Assembly (NCBI GenBank): GCA_023398165.1
Contig: JAEWSQ010000005.1
Location: 186,001-250,000 of the forward strand
Origin: Spirochaetota bacterium
Lineage (GTDB): Bacteria > Spirochaetota > Spirochaetia > Treponematales > Treponemataceae
Length of the DNA: 64,000 bases
Direction of reading: 5' to 3'
A model generated the notes under the pieces. That model saw only the letters and a program-made list of their open reading frames with translations, made no database searches and was not told the origin of the DNA. A program made the translations under genes and the position numbers. Shown here piece after piece: positions 34,325-42,934 of the stretch (position 1 is its first letter; every line of letters begins with the position of its first letter).

Positions 34325-34900
34325 TTGAAAAAAAGAATTCTTCTCCTGCTGCCGTTTATATTCTGTGTTTTCGGTGTTTATTCCCTGGAATCCGAAGGCA
34401 CACAAAAGAATACCGGATTTGGTTCTATTATTGTCTATGCCGGCTACTTCGGAGAACAGATAACTCACCCCGGAATACAGGCAGGATCTGATGTGACATT
34501 GTTTACCAACGGTAAAACTGATATTTTTGCAGGCATTCAGGCAGGGTATTACTATCACCGGCTGAATAGCCACGGCATCTTTACCCAGGCACTCATCAGA
34601 TCTCAGCGCACTTTTTCCTCCGGTTTCTTTCTCGATGCGGCACTCGGCGCAGGATACCTTCATAGTATTCCCGGCGGAAAAGTATATGAAGTTGTAAACG
34701 GAAGCACTGTGGAAGTTAAAAACGGAGGGAATCCGAATTTCATGCCTTCACTATCTCTCGGTGCCGGTTATAAATTCTGGCAAAAAACACCGCTGCCGCT
34801 TGCACTAAGCTTCAATACCGGTATTTTCGGAGAGTACCCTTTTAACACCTACCTTCTTCCCCGTGTTTTTATTTCACTAACCTGTTTTTACCGTCTGTAA
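34325..34900 (+). CDS. Probable small outer-membrane beta-barrel protein
   Basis: This 191-residue protein has a signal peptide (to about residue 21) and a body of alternating hydrophobic and polar residues with many Gly and aromatic positions, ending in an aromatic-rich strand with a terminal ..FYRL. That pattern fits an eight-stranded outer-membrane barrel. The TTG start is supported by GTGAGG. Function unknown; the neighbour is a lipoprotein hydrolase. Confidence 0.6.
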   Translation: MKKRILLLLPFIFCVFGVYSLESEGTQKNTGFGSIIVYAGYFGEQITHPGIQAGSDVTLFTNGKTDIFAGIQAGYYYHRLNSHGIFTQALIRSQRTFSSGFFLDAALGAGYLHSIPGGKVYEVVNGSTVEVKNGGNPNFMPSLSLGAGYKFWQKTPLPLALSFNTGIFGEYPFNTYLLPRVFISLTCFYRL

Positions 34901-34944
34901 GCAGTAAAAGCTCTACAAGAAAATTTTTATTAAAGGACATAAAA

Positions 34945-35946
34945 ATGAAAAAAATATTACCACTGCTTATACTGCTGCCGATCCTCCTGCTTTCCTGCGA
35001 TAATCCCTTTTCTGACGGCACCCTGTTTTTTGTACGGGTAAAAGGCGCCGATCTTCCTGTGTATGTAAAGGGAAATCTGGATTCGCAGACTGCACTCATG
35101 GTAATTCACGGCGGTCCCGGCGGAGATTCAATGGTATATGCCTCTATTCCTGCGTTTCAAACTATTGAACAAGATTATGCTGTTTTTTACTGGGATCAAA
35201 GATCTTCAGGTTCCGCACAGGGAAATGCCGCCGATGAGACTATGACGGTTACCCAGTTTGTGGAGGACACCGATGCCGTACTGGATGCTGTTCAATCCCT
35301 GTATAATTTTTCATCTGTTTTTATTTTGGGCCACAGCTGGGGAGGATACCTTGGAACAGCATATGTTGCCGATCCCTCCCACCAGGCAAAAATAAAGGGA
35401 TGGATAGAAGTTGACGGTGGCCACAATCTTGTTGACGGTATGAGGTATTCACGGGAATGGATCATGAACTATGCACAGACTCAAACCGGCAAGTACTGGC
35501 AGGATGCGCTTGCATGGTATGAAGCTACCCCTGTTATAACTTTTAATGAGGTAATAAGGCACTGCGCTTATGTTTCCAAAGCAAAAGGGTATATGTACAA
35601 TGAGGAAAACAGCGAAATAAATATGCTTCCCTATATTTTCACTTCTCCTGCTACCTTCCCGGGTAATACACTTGCTCAGCTTCGTCCCATAAATGCTCTG
35701 TCTCAAATATGGACAGAGAAATTGAATCCGGGAATGAGCGCAATAACTATACCAGCATTAATACTCTGGGGTGTTCATGACGGCATTCTTCCTGTGGAAC
35801 TTGCCCAAGATGCCTATGATGCCCTTGGCACTGCACCCGAACACAAAAGCATTGTATTATTCGATAACTCGGCACATTCGCCGATGAATGAAGAAGGCGG
35901 CAAGTTTGCTCAATCCGTACTTGATTTTATGACACAGTACAGGTGA
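34945..35946 (+). CDS. Alpha/beta-hydrolase lipoprotein, proline iminopeptidase-like
   Basis: The 333-residue protein has a lipoprotein signal (lipobox LLSC near residue 18) and an alpha/beta-hydrolase fold: the oxyanion stretch HGGPGGDS (about 51), the nucleophile elbow GHSWGG (about 129), a late Asp (LWGVHDGI, about 275) and His (DNSAHSP, about 312). The HGGPG motif places it near the prolyl iminopeptidase family S33. Being membrane-anchored it may process peptides outside the inner membrane. AGGA precedes the ATG. It is convergent with nadE. Confidence 0.85.
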   Translation: MKKILPLLILLPILLLSCDNPFSDGTLFFVRVKGADLPVYVKGNLDSQTALMVIHGGPGGDSMVYASIPAFQTIEQDYAVFYWDQRSSGSAQGNAADETMTVTQFVEDTDAVLDAVQSLYNFSSVFILGHSWGGYLGTAYVADPSHQAKIKGWIEVDGGHNLVDGMRYSREWIMNYAQTQTGKYWQDALAWYEATPVITFNEVIRHCAYVSKAKGYMYNEENSEINMLPYIFTSPATFPGNTLAQLRPINALSQIWTEKLNPGMSAITIPALILWGVHDGILPVELAQDAYDALGTAPEHKSIVLFDNSAHSPMNEEGGKFAQSVLDFMTQYR

Positions 35947-36051
35947 GAGGCCTTATTTTTCCAACAAAAGGAATTGTATGTTCTTTCAATATACTAACTA
36001 TCATACGAATACCCTTTTTTGCCGTAGGAATGGCGAAATCAAAGAGTAAGA

Positions 36052-38016
36052 TTATAATGAGTTCACTTCTTCCAGCCACAATGATGCCGATGCATCGCTT
36101 GGCATACGCCAGTCCCCCCGCGGAGACAGCGATACTGTTCCAACCTTCGCACCGTCGGGCAGGCAGGATCTTTTAAACTGCTGGGCAAAAAACCTTGAAT
36201 AAAAGTTCTTTAACCAGAATAGAATCTCTTTTCTGCTGTACGGCGCATCTTTTGCTTCAGGCTTGAAGGCCTGTTCTGCAAGATAGAGAATTTTTCCCGG
36301 AGTATAACCCCAGCGGACAACATAATAGAGAAAGAAGTCATGCAATTCATACGGACCGACTATTTCCTCTGTTTTTTGCGCTATTTTCCCGTCAACAGGG
36401 GGTAATAGTTCTGGACTCACCGGAGTATGTAAAATATCAATTAGCGTGTCAAAAATAACCGAGCTTTCCGGTGTCTGTTTCTGCTTAAACTCATAAGCCT
36501 TGTGCTTTACAAGATATCGTACAAGTGTTTTTGGAATCGATGCATTTACCCCGTACATAGACATATGATCCCCATTGTATGTTGCCCAGCCTAAGGCAAG
36601 CTCTGAAAGATCCCCTGTACCAATAGCGAGACCGTTCACCTGATTTGCTATATCCATGAGTATTTGTGTCCGCTCCCGCGCCTGCGAGTTTTCAAACACG
36701 ACATTGTGAATTTTACTATCATGGCCTATGTCGGCAAAATGCTGAAGCACTGATTTTTCAATAGTAATTTCTCTGAAACCTGTTTTTAATGATTGCGCAA
36801 GTTTCACCGCATTATTATAGGTTCTGTCCGTTGTACCAAAGCAGGGCATGGTAACGGCTAAAAGGCCTTCATGACTCAAGCCCAGAATAGAAAAAGCCTC
36901 ATAGGCAACTAAAAGAGCAAGTGTTGAATCCAAACCGCCTGAAAGCCCGACAACCGCAGTTTTACATCCGGTATGTTTAAGCCGTTTTGCCAGGGCGTGA
37001 GACTGCATCTTCATAATTTCTTCACAGCGGTTTTCTATTTCCGAATCTTCCGATGGTACGAAGGGGGTTTTACTTACAGCCCTGGAAAGGTCAAACGAAG
37101 GTTTTTCCACCAGAAGATCAACAAATATTTTTGTATACTCGCTGTTTGAAGGAGTAAAGGTTGTCTGCCTTCGTCTCTCCGTCCAAATACGGTCAAGATC
37201 TATTTCTGTATAAATAAAACCTTCATTGAAACGTTCGCTTTGTGCAAGTATTCTTCCATTTTCAGCAATTATATTATGTGAAGCAAAAATCAGGTCAGTT
37301 GTTGATTCACCGGGACCTGCATCCGCATAAAGATATGCGCAGGCAAGACGGCCCGACTGCGCCTGCACTAGAAGAGACCGGTATTCTTTTTTACCTACGA
37401 CCTCATTGCTGGCAGAGAGATTTACAATCACGGCAGCTCCCGCTTGAGCATGAGATACTGAGGGATTCAGAGAAACCCATAAGTCTTCGCAAATTTCGGA
37501 TGCCACTGTAAAACTTCTCCGCACGCGGTCCTGAATAATAACATCGGTACCGAATGGAATATCCGTGTAATTAGGTGCAAGATCTAAACGCAGGTCGCAG
37601 CGGCCCTCAAGAATCTTTGCACTCGTAAAATGCCGGCCCTCATAAAATTCCCCGTAGGTTGGAATGTACGTTTTAGGAATAAAGGCAAGTATCTTTCCCC
37701 TGTGAATCCATGCTGCACAGTTAAAAACGGAAGAATTATAGACTATTGGAAGGCCTACGGCAAATAAGACATTATAAGGAGCTGTTTTTTGAGCAATATC
37801 AATGACAGATGCAGATGCAGCATTAAGAAGAGGTTTTTGTAAAAATAAATCAGAACAGGTATAACCGGTAACGCAAAGCTCTGGAAATACAAGAAGATCC
37901 ACTTCTTTTTGTGAAGCTTTACCAACAGCTGCAATTATGGCATCAGCATTTTTTCTGCAGTCTGCAACCGTTACCTCAGGGCTGAAACAGCCGGCGCGAA
38001 CAAATCCATATTTCAT
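36052..38016 (-). CDS. nadE: Glutamine-dependent NAD+ synthetase
   Basis: The 654-residue protein joins an N-terminal nitrilase-like glutaminase (about 1-280; Glu in VFPELCVTGY, Lys in IPKTYIPTYGEFYE, Cys in ASEICEDLW) with a C-terminal ATP-pyrophosphatase synthetase (about 330-654; SGGLDSTLAL and the GTGDLSELALGW loop). It makes NAD+ from deamido-NAD using glutamine. The ATG at 38016 starts the family sequence (MKYGFVRAG); the -10 box lies only seven bases upstream and no Shine-Dalgarno sequence is seen. Confidence 0.96.
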   Translation of the reverse strand: MKYGFVRAGCFSPEVTVADCRKNADAIIAAVGKASQKEVDLLVFPELCVTGYTCSDLFLQKPLLNAASASVIDIAQKTAPYNVLFAVGLPIVYNSSVFNCAAWIHRGKILAFIPKTYIPTYGEFYEGRHFTSAKILEGRCDLRLDLAPNYTDIPFGTDVIIQDRVRRSFTVASEICEDLWVSLNPSVSHAQAGAAVIVNLSASNEVVGKKEYRSLLVQAQSGRLACAYLYADAGPGESTTDLIFASHNIIAENGRILAQSERFNEGFIYTEIDLDRIWTERRRQTTFTPSNSEYTKIFVDLLVEKPSFDLSRAVSKTPFVPSEDSEIENRCEEIMKMQSHALAKRLKHTGCKTAVVGLSGGLDSTLALLVAYEAFSILGLSHEGLLAVTMPCFGTTDRTYNNAVKLAQSLKTGFREITIEKSVLQHFADIGHDSKIHNVVFENSQARERTQILMDIANQVNGLAIGTGDLSELALGWATYNGDHMSMYGVNASIPKTLVRYLVKHKAYEFKQKQTPESSVIFDTLIDILHTPVSPELLPPVDGKIAQKTEEIVGPYELHDFFLYYVVRWGYTPGKILYLAEQAFKPEAKDAPYSRKEILFWLKNFYSRFFAQQFKRSCLPDGAKVGTVSLSPRGDWRMPSDASASLWLEEVNSL

Positions 38017-38023
38017 GGTTTTC

Positions 38024-38053
38024 ATTATACTCTTAATCCGTATCTCACGGCAA
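38024..38053 (-). promoter_or_regulatory. Promoter of nadE, predicting a leaderless mRNA
   Basis: TTGCCG (38048-38053), 18 bases, a perfect TATAAT (38024-38029), then seven bases to the ATG. Confidence 0.65.
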
Positions 38054-38083
38054 GACAAGAAAATTTCATAAGAAACTCAATGC

Positions 38084-38112
38084 TTGATGTTTATGCAGAA
38101 AAAAGATAAAAT
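38084..38112 (+). promoter_or_regulatory. Promoter of tyrS
   Basis: TTGATG (38084-38089) and TAAAAT (38107-38112) 17 bases apart, giving a leader of about 60 bases. Confidence 0.6.
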
Positions 38113-38135
38113 GCACAAATATCATAGAAAAACCG

Positions 38136-38164
38136 CCGGACGCCCATTAATAGTCCGGTTTTTT
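38136..38164 (+). terminator. Terminator-like hairpin in the tyrS leader
   Basis: CCGGAC/GTCCGG with an 11-base loop is followed by six T, just before the tyrS ribosome binding site. It may attenuate tyrS; no T-box fits in so short a leader. Confidence 0.55.
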
Positions 38165-38179
38165 AAAGAGGAGACATAC

Positions 38180-39415
38180 ATGAATGCAGCTCTAGAGACA
38201 TTAAAGGACAGGGGATTTTTTCAGCAATGCACCGATGTTGAAGGATTATCGGCATTAATGGACAAGGGTCCCGTGACTTTTTATGTGGGCTGCGATCCCA
38301 CAGGTCCTAGTCTTCATATTGGACACCTTGTTCCCGAATTTGCCCTGCTGCATCTGCGCAAAGCCGGACACAAAGGCATTGCACTTGTCGGCGGCGGCAC
38401 CGCACGAATCGGCGATCCTTCCGGAAAAACTGAAATGCGCAAAATGCTTACGTATGAACAGATTGATGAGAACGTAAAAAAAATAGAAGCCCAGCTTGAC
38501 CGTTTTATCGGCTTTGATGGTATAAATGCAATGACCGACAATAACAGCAACTGGCTTGCTGATTTAAATTACATTGATTTTCTTCGCGACATAGGCTCTC
38601 ATTTTTCTGTAAACCGTATGCTTACCTTTGAAGCATACAAAAAAAGAATGGAAACCGGTTTAACCTTTATTGAATTTAATTATCAGCTTTTGCAAAGCTA
38701 TGACTTTCTGAAACTTCACGAACGGCATAACTGCTGTCTCCAGATCGGAGGAGACGACCAGTGGGGCAATATTGTTGCAGGAGTTGATCTCATAAGGCGC
38801 AAGACAGGACACGAGGTATTCGGTCTTACCTTCCCACTCGTGACACGTTCAGACGGCAAGAAAATGGGCAAAACAGAAAAGGGAGCATTATTTTTAGATA
38901 AAGAAATGACTCCGGTTTTCGACTTTTTCCAGTACTGGAGAAACGTTGCCGATGCCGACGTTTTAAAATTCTTCAAACTCTTTACCTTCGTATCCATTCC
39001 TGAATGCGAATCAGTGTGCAGAGGAGACATTAATCAGGCAAAAGAAAGACTTGCATGGGAGATTACTGCCATTATTCACGGAAAGGAAGAAGCAGACAAA
39101 GCCAGAGACGGTGCAAAGGCGGCATTCGGAAGCGGGGGCGATAAAAACTCCATGCCCACGTTTAAACTAGATAAAGAAGAATTCAGCAAGGGCATAGGTG
39201 TTATAGATCTTTTCGCTCAGGTTCAGCTCGGAGGCAGCAAGAGCGATATTAGACGCCTTATTGAACAAGGCGGTGCATATTACACTTCAAAAGATGGAAC
39301 TGAAACACTCTTTACCGATGTTAAAACAATTGTCGATGATAAATTTCTTGACAAAGACGGTGAACTTATATTGAGAGCCGGTAAAAAGAAATTTATGAGA
39401 GTAGTTTTACAGTAG
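38180..39415 (+). CDS. tyrS: Tyrosyl-tRNA synthetase
   Basis: This 411-residue class I synthetase has the HIGH-type motif in SLHIGHLVP (about 45-53), the tyrosine-binding region QLLQSYDF and QIGGDDQWGN, the KMSK variant GKKMGKTEKGA (about 231) and a C-terminal S4 RNA-binding domain. I use the ATG at 38180 because GAGGAG precedes it; the frame upstream lies in the leader. It is convergent with the ParB-like gene 14 bases away. Confidence 0.96.
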   Translation: MNAALETLKDRGFFQQCTDVEGLSALMDKGPVTFYVGCDPTGPSLHIGHLVPEFALLHLRKAGHKGIALVGGGTARIGDPSGKTEMRKMLTYEQIDENVKKIEAQLDRFIGFDGINAMTDNNSNWLADLNYIDFLRDIGSHFSVNRMLTFEAYKKRMETGLTFIEFNYQLLQSYDFLKLHERHNCCLQIGGDDQWGNIVAGVDLIRRKTGHEVFGLTFPLVTRSDGKKMGKTEKGALFLDKEMTPVFDFFQYWRNVADADVLKFFKLFTFVSIPECESVCRGDINQAKERLAWEITAIIHGKEEADKARDGAKAAFGSGGDKNSMPTFKLDKEEFSKGIGVIDLFAQVQLGGSKSDIRRLIEQGGAYYTSKDGTETLFTDVKTIVDDKFLDKDGELILRAGKKKFMRVVLQ

Positions 39416-39429
39416 GCTTTCTGTACCGG

Positions 39430-40035
39430 TTAGCTTGACTGTTTTCGTAATACAATTATGCGCACCAGGGCAATTAATCCGCCTAGAATGAATATGGCGC
39501 TTGCAATGTCGAAAATATTGCGGAGCATCTGCCCGGCGGTTCCTGTTTTATACAGAGCTGCAGAGATAATCAGGGTTATTATACCGAGAGGAAGCAAAAA
39601 TAAAAAATTCCTCGTCTTTAAAATCTTTGAATTAAGCCGGGCTTCCGTGCGCGACGCAAATACATCAGAAAAGAAATTCGTTATTGCATACCATATTTTT
39701 GAAAAAATGTTGGGGTTCCTTAATTTTTCAAGAGCGGCATACCCTTCAAGAAGTTCACTGTCGGTAAATTCTATCCGCTGTGTATTTTCCTCAAGTTCTA
39801 TTTCCAATAGAGAAACCTTGTCGGTTACATCAATAATAACGGCATTAATGCTTGTCCAGCCTAAGCGTTTTGCCGCTTCAAGCCGGCGCTGGCCTGCAAC
39901 AAGCTCGTAGCGGGAGTTTAAAGTAATAGGATTTAATAATCCGTAACGCTTAAGGCTGTCCATTAAAGGTTCGAGATTGCCCAAATCTTTGCGTACACGT
40001 TTACGAACTTTAATATCACTGATGGTAACCAACAT
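39430..40035 (-). CDS. ParB-like domain protein with C-terminal membrane anchor
   Basis: This 201-residue protein starts with a ParB/Srx-type nucleotide-binding domain (about 1-95): PITLNSRYELVAGQRRLEAA shows the GxRR motif that binds CTP in ParB. Instead of a helix-turn-helix and dimer domain it ends in two hydrophobic helices (about 145-163 and 172-192) with a basic tail. It therefore looks like a membrane-held ParB-fold protein without a DNA-binding part. It may be a switch at the membrane; function unknown. It lies downstream of the PBP1A gene, 37 bases away. Confidence 0.75.
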   Translation of the reverse strand: MLVTISDIKVRKRVRKDLGNLEPLMDSLKRYGLLNPITLNSRYELVAGQRRLEAAKRLGWTSINAVIIDVTDKVSLLEIELEENTQRIEFTDSELLEGYAALEKLRNPNIFSKIWYAITNFFSDVFASRTEARLNSKILKTRNFLFLLPLGIITLIISAALYKTGTAGQMLRNIFDIASAIFILGGLIALVRIIVLRKQSS

Positions 40036-40072
40036 ACTTCCTCCCTTTTTAAGATTAAGGCGAAAGACTTAA

Positions 40073-42688
40073 CTAGTCAAGCAAATAATTATACGAAAGC
40101 TCTTCCTCTTCACCAGGTGCGGAAGATGCGTCTTCAACGAATTCCCCCGAAGGAGACACTAAAGTGCTTTGAGCATTATTTTTCGATTCTTCAAGGTAGT
40201 TCGAAAGAGATTCTGTATTCGTAATGCCTAAAAACGATAAATCCAAAGAAAGAGGAGAAGTATCTTCAAATTCAGGACTTGAGGCACCCGATGAATACTT
40301 CTCATCTGCAAGACGGGATGCGCCGAGTTCTTTTGCATTTTCTCTGTTGGCATGATAGTCACAGACCTTTAAAGGCTGCGTTCCCTCGAGGAAGTACTGT
40401 GTTGTAGAGCTTGATCCGCAGGATTCTGACAGCAGCAGCCCGGAAACTGAACAGACCGTTGCCTTAACAAGTCCCGTCTGGGGTTCTGTAAAACTCTTAT
40501 ACGGGTAGTTCTCATGAGCCTTTCTCATATACTCACCCCATGCAACACCCGACAGTGTTGAACCCGTCAGATCCAAACCAAGCGTTTTTCCTTTCTCCCG
40601 GAAGCCGAACCAGATTACTGTCGTTAAATACGGAGTATACCCGACAGCCCAGGCATCTGACCAGTTCTGTGTTGTCCCTGTCTTTCCTGCGGCAGGTATA
40701 CGGTATTTTTTTCCGTCAGAACCAATATAGTCAAACATGCTTCCGTTTTTAGTACCGAAGGACATTGTTCCCATTTGAACCGATTTTGAAAGAATATCGG
40801 TCATAATGAAAGCAGTTTGGGGACTGATAACCTGAATAGCACTAGCCTTTTTCTTCTGCTCAAGTCTAAGGTCCTGTTCAGGATTGGCAATAATTCTTCC
40901 TTTTTTATCTTCCACCGATAGAATTGAAAGCGGCGTAACTTCCTTCCCCTGATTTCCAAAAATTGCATACGCCCGTGCAAGCTCTATAGGGCGTACAAGG
41001 CAGGTTCCAAGTCCTACCGGGTATACACGTATTAAATCCCGGGCTTTATATTCGGATTTGGGAATACCCAGCAATGACGCGGCTCTGTTAATAGCAGCAT
41101 CAAAGCCTATTCCTTCAAGAACCTTCAGCGAAGGAACATTCATCGATTTTGCAAGCGCATACCACAGCTGTACCGAACCCATCCATTCGTCCCTGAAGTT
41201 GTTGGGATAGTAGGGAGTACCGCTTTCATTATAGAAAAAAGTAGGAACATCGGTAATTGTCGTAGCTGCCGTGAATTTTCTTGAATCTATCGCCGCAGAA
41301 TAATACAGGGGTTTAAAAGTGCTTCCAGGCTGCAGTCTTCCCTGTGTGGCTATATTGAACACATTCTCGGTACCGTATGTGCTTCCGCCGACGAGCGCGG
41401 TAATGTAGCCTGTTTCGTTTTCAAGCGTAATCAACGCACCTTCAATCGTCGCTTTTTTTGTCTGCTTATTTTTCTCGGCATTGGCTTTGTTTACAACCGC
41501 AAGTTTAATATCCTCCATACCGAACATTAGAGACATAACATCAAGTATTGGATTAATCTCATTTCTGAAAACTGATAATGCAAGCTGCTCATTGCGCTGC
41601 TCGGATAATTTTAACTCAGGCAGATTAAAAACCAGAGAGAGAAGTTCTGTAACCGGTATATAGGTCTGAACCGCGACCGACGATTTTGCATTTGACGATT
41701 TCTGGTATTTGTCATTTGCATAGCGTATTCGATCAGCCATAATGTCCTGGGCTGCGGTCTGGTGCTTCAAATTCATAGTGGTATTGACTGTAAAACCGCT
41801 TGTGAAAATATTAACATCGCTCCCGTACATCATATTGGTTAATTCGTCGAGAACATATGCACTAAACCAGGGAGCCTTGTCATCCCTCATATAGTAGGCG
41901 CCAATATTCGTTCTTGTTGGATCAAAGTTCAGCCAGTAATTTTCATATGAGGCATCTGCCTTTTCCTGTGTAATAAAACCCTTATTAACCATCTTTGCAA
42001 GAACTTCCCGCTGCCTGTTTTTTGCCTGATTTGGAAATTCAAAAGGATTATTATTCTCAGGAGATGAAAGCAGACTCACAAGAACTGCTGCTTCGGCAGG
42101 AGTCATTTCAATCGCATCATGCCCAAAATAGTGCTTCGATGCTGCCCTGACGCCGTTGGTGCCGCTTCCAAAAGGAACCTTATTAAGATACAGTTCAAGA
42201 ATTTCCTCTTTAGAATAGCGCCTCTCCATCTGAAAAGCCCAAAAAAGCTCTCTTAGTTTTCGTGCATATGAAATGTCAGAGCGGTCATCATATAGGTCGC
42301 CTGCAATCTGTTGGGTAAGAGTACTCCCTCCTCCAAGATTCTGATGTGTAAGCTTTCCATACAGCGCACGTATAATTCCCTTTATCCGAAAACCGGTATG
42401 CTGAAAGAAGGTTTCATCTTCACGGGAAATAAGAGCATCAATAACATGTTTTGGAAGATCTATAATATTTATTAATTCTCTTTTTTCATTTGCTGCGAAT
42501 TCGGTAATAAGTTCGCCGTTAATATCCAGGAGGCGTGTGGGCAGAGCAACATCGAGTTCCTCAAAATGCTCGGTATTTTTTACATCAGCGGTGGCAGCTA
42601 AAAGAAACCCCAGAGCGGTACCAAAAAGTACAGCAAAAAGAACGGTACTAAAAAAAACAGCTATGGTCCCTTTTTTGATTTTTTCCAT
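40073..42688 (-). CDS. mrcA: Bifunctional penicillin-binding protein 1A
   Basis: This 871-residue class A PBP has an N-terminal membrane anchor (about 10-33), a GT51 glycosyltransferase domain (ISREDETFFQHTGF near 88, GGGSTLTQQIAGDLY near 118), and a transpeptidase domain with SxxK in GSTFKPLY (about 454), SxN in AKSMNVPS (about 515) and KTG in AGKTGTTQNW (about 667). It polymerises and cross-links peptidoglycan at the inner membrane. The long Ser/Glu-rich C-terminal tail (after about 770) is an odd extension. A perfect -35 and a close -10 predict a leaderless start. Confidence 0.95.
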   Translation of the reverse strand: MEKIKKGTIAVFFSTVLFAVLFGTALGFLLAATADVKNTEHFEELDVALPTRLLDINGELITEFAANEKRELINIIDLPKHVIDALISREDETFFQHTGFRIKGIIRALYGKLTHQNLGGGSTLTQQIAGDLYDDRSDISYARKLRELFWAFQMERRYSKEEILELYLNKVPFGSGTNGVRAASKHYFGHDAIEMTPAEAAVLVSLLSSPENNNPFEFPNQAKNRQREVLAKMVNKGFITQEKADASYENYWLNFDPTRTNIGAYYMRDDKAPWFSAYVLDELTNMMYGSDVNIFTSGFTVNTTMNLKHQTAAQDIMADRIRYANDKYQKSSNAKSSVAVQTYIPVTELLSLVFNLPELKLSEQRNEQLALSVFRNEINPILDVMSLMFGMEDIKLAVVNKANAEKNKQTKKATIEGALITLENETGYITALVGGSTYGTENVFNIATQGRLQPGSTFKPLYYSAAIDSRKFTAATTITDVPTFFYNESGTPYYPNNFRDEWMGSVQLWYALAKSMNVPSLKVLEGIGFDAAINRAASLLGIPKSEYKARDLIRVYPVGLGTCLVRPIELARAYAIFGNQGKEVTPLSILSVEDKKGRIIANPEQDLRLEQKKKASAIQVISPQTAFIMTDILSKSVQMGTMSFGTKNGSMFDYIGSDGKKYRIPAAGKTGTTQNWSDAWAVGYTPYLTTVIWFGFREKGKTLGLDLTGSTLSGVAWGEYMRKAHENYPYKSFTEPQTGLVKATVCSVSGLLLSESCGSSSTTQYFLEGTQPLKVCDYHANRENAKELGASRLADEKYSSGASSPEFEDTSPLSLDLSFLGITNTESLSNYLEESKNNAQSTLVSPSGEFVEDASSAPGEEEELSYNYLLD

Positions 42689-42694
42689 TCTAAC

Positions 42695-42723
42695 AGGTTA
42701 TGAAACCAGGGGTATTTTGTCAA
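42695..42723 (-). promoter_or_regulatory. Promoter of PBP1A gene, predicting a leaderless mRNA
   Basis: A perfect TTGACA (42718-42723), 17 bases, TAACCT (42695-42700), then six bases to the ATG. No Shine-Dalgarno sequence. Confidence 0.6.
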
Positions 42724-42763
42724 GAGGCGGTAAAAAACTCCCTCTTGCTGATACCTTTCATGG

Positions 42764-42843
42764 TAAAAAAAAAGGCCGGTTTAACAACCGGCCATGCCCA
42801 TCAGGCAGCCGGACAGACAATGGGTGGGAGGGGATTTGTCTGC
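42764..42843 (-). ncRNA. Candidate small RNA with C-rich loop
   Basis: On the minus strand a perfect TATAAT (42849-42854) predicts a start near 42842. The transcript of about 75-80 bases would form a hairpin CAGACAA/TTGTCTG with a 15-base loop rich in C (TCCCCTCCCACCC inside), a small stem TGCC/GGCA, and an intrinsic terminator GGCCGGTT/AACCGGCC (42774-42793) followed by nine T. The C-rich loop is complementary to strong Shine-Dalgarno sequences. It could be a trans-acting small RNA, or the attenuated leader of the PBP1A gene 75 bases downstream. The -35 box is poor. No known RNA family (SRP, 6S, tmRNA) fits. Confidence 0.6.
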
Positions 42844-42934
42844 CCGACATTATATATATCGGTAATACAAAGAAAACCTTGAATACTATTTTTCATTTTT
42901 CTACCGTATACCTGAAAAATACGAGTATCAGTGC

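Noticed and set aside
38113..38180. A T-box riboswitch before tyrS
   Set aside because: The leader is too short and has no T-box consensus or specifier stem.
42764..42854. Identity as SRP RNA or 6S RNA
   Set aside because: The SRP tetraloop region (GGTCAGG..GGAAGGAAGCAGCC) is absent and the length and structure do not fit 6S RNA.
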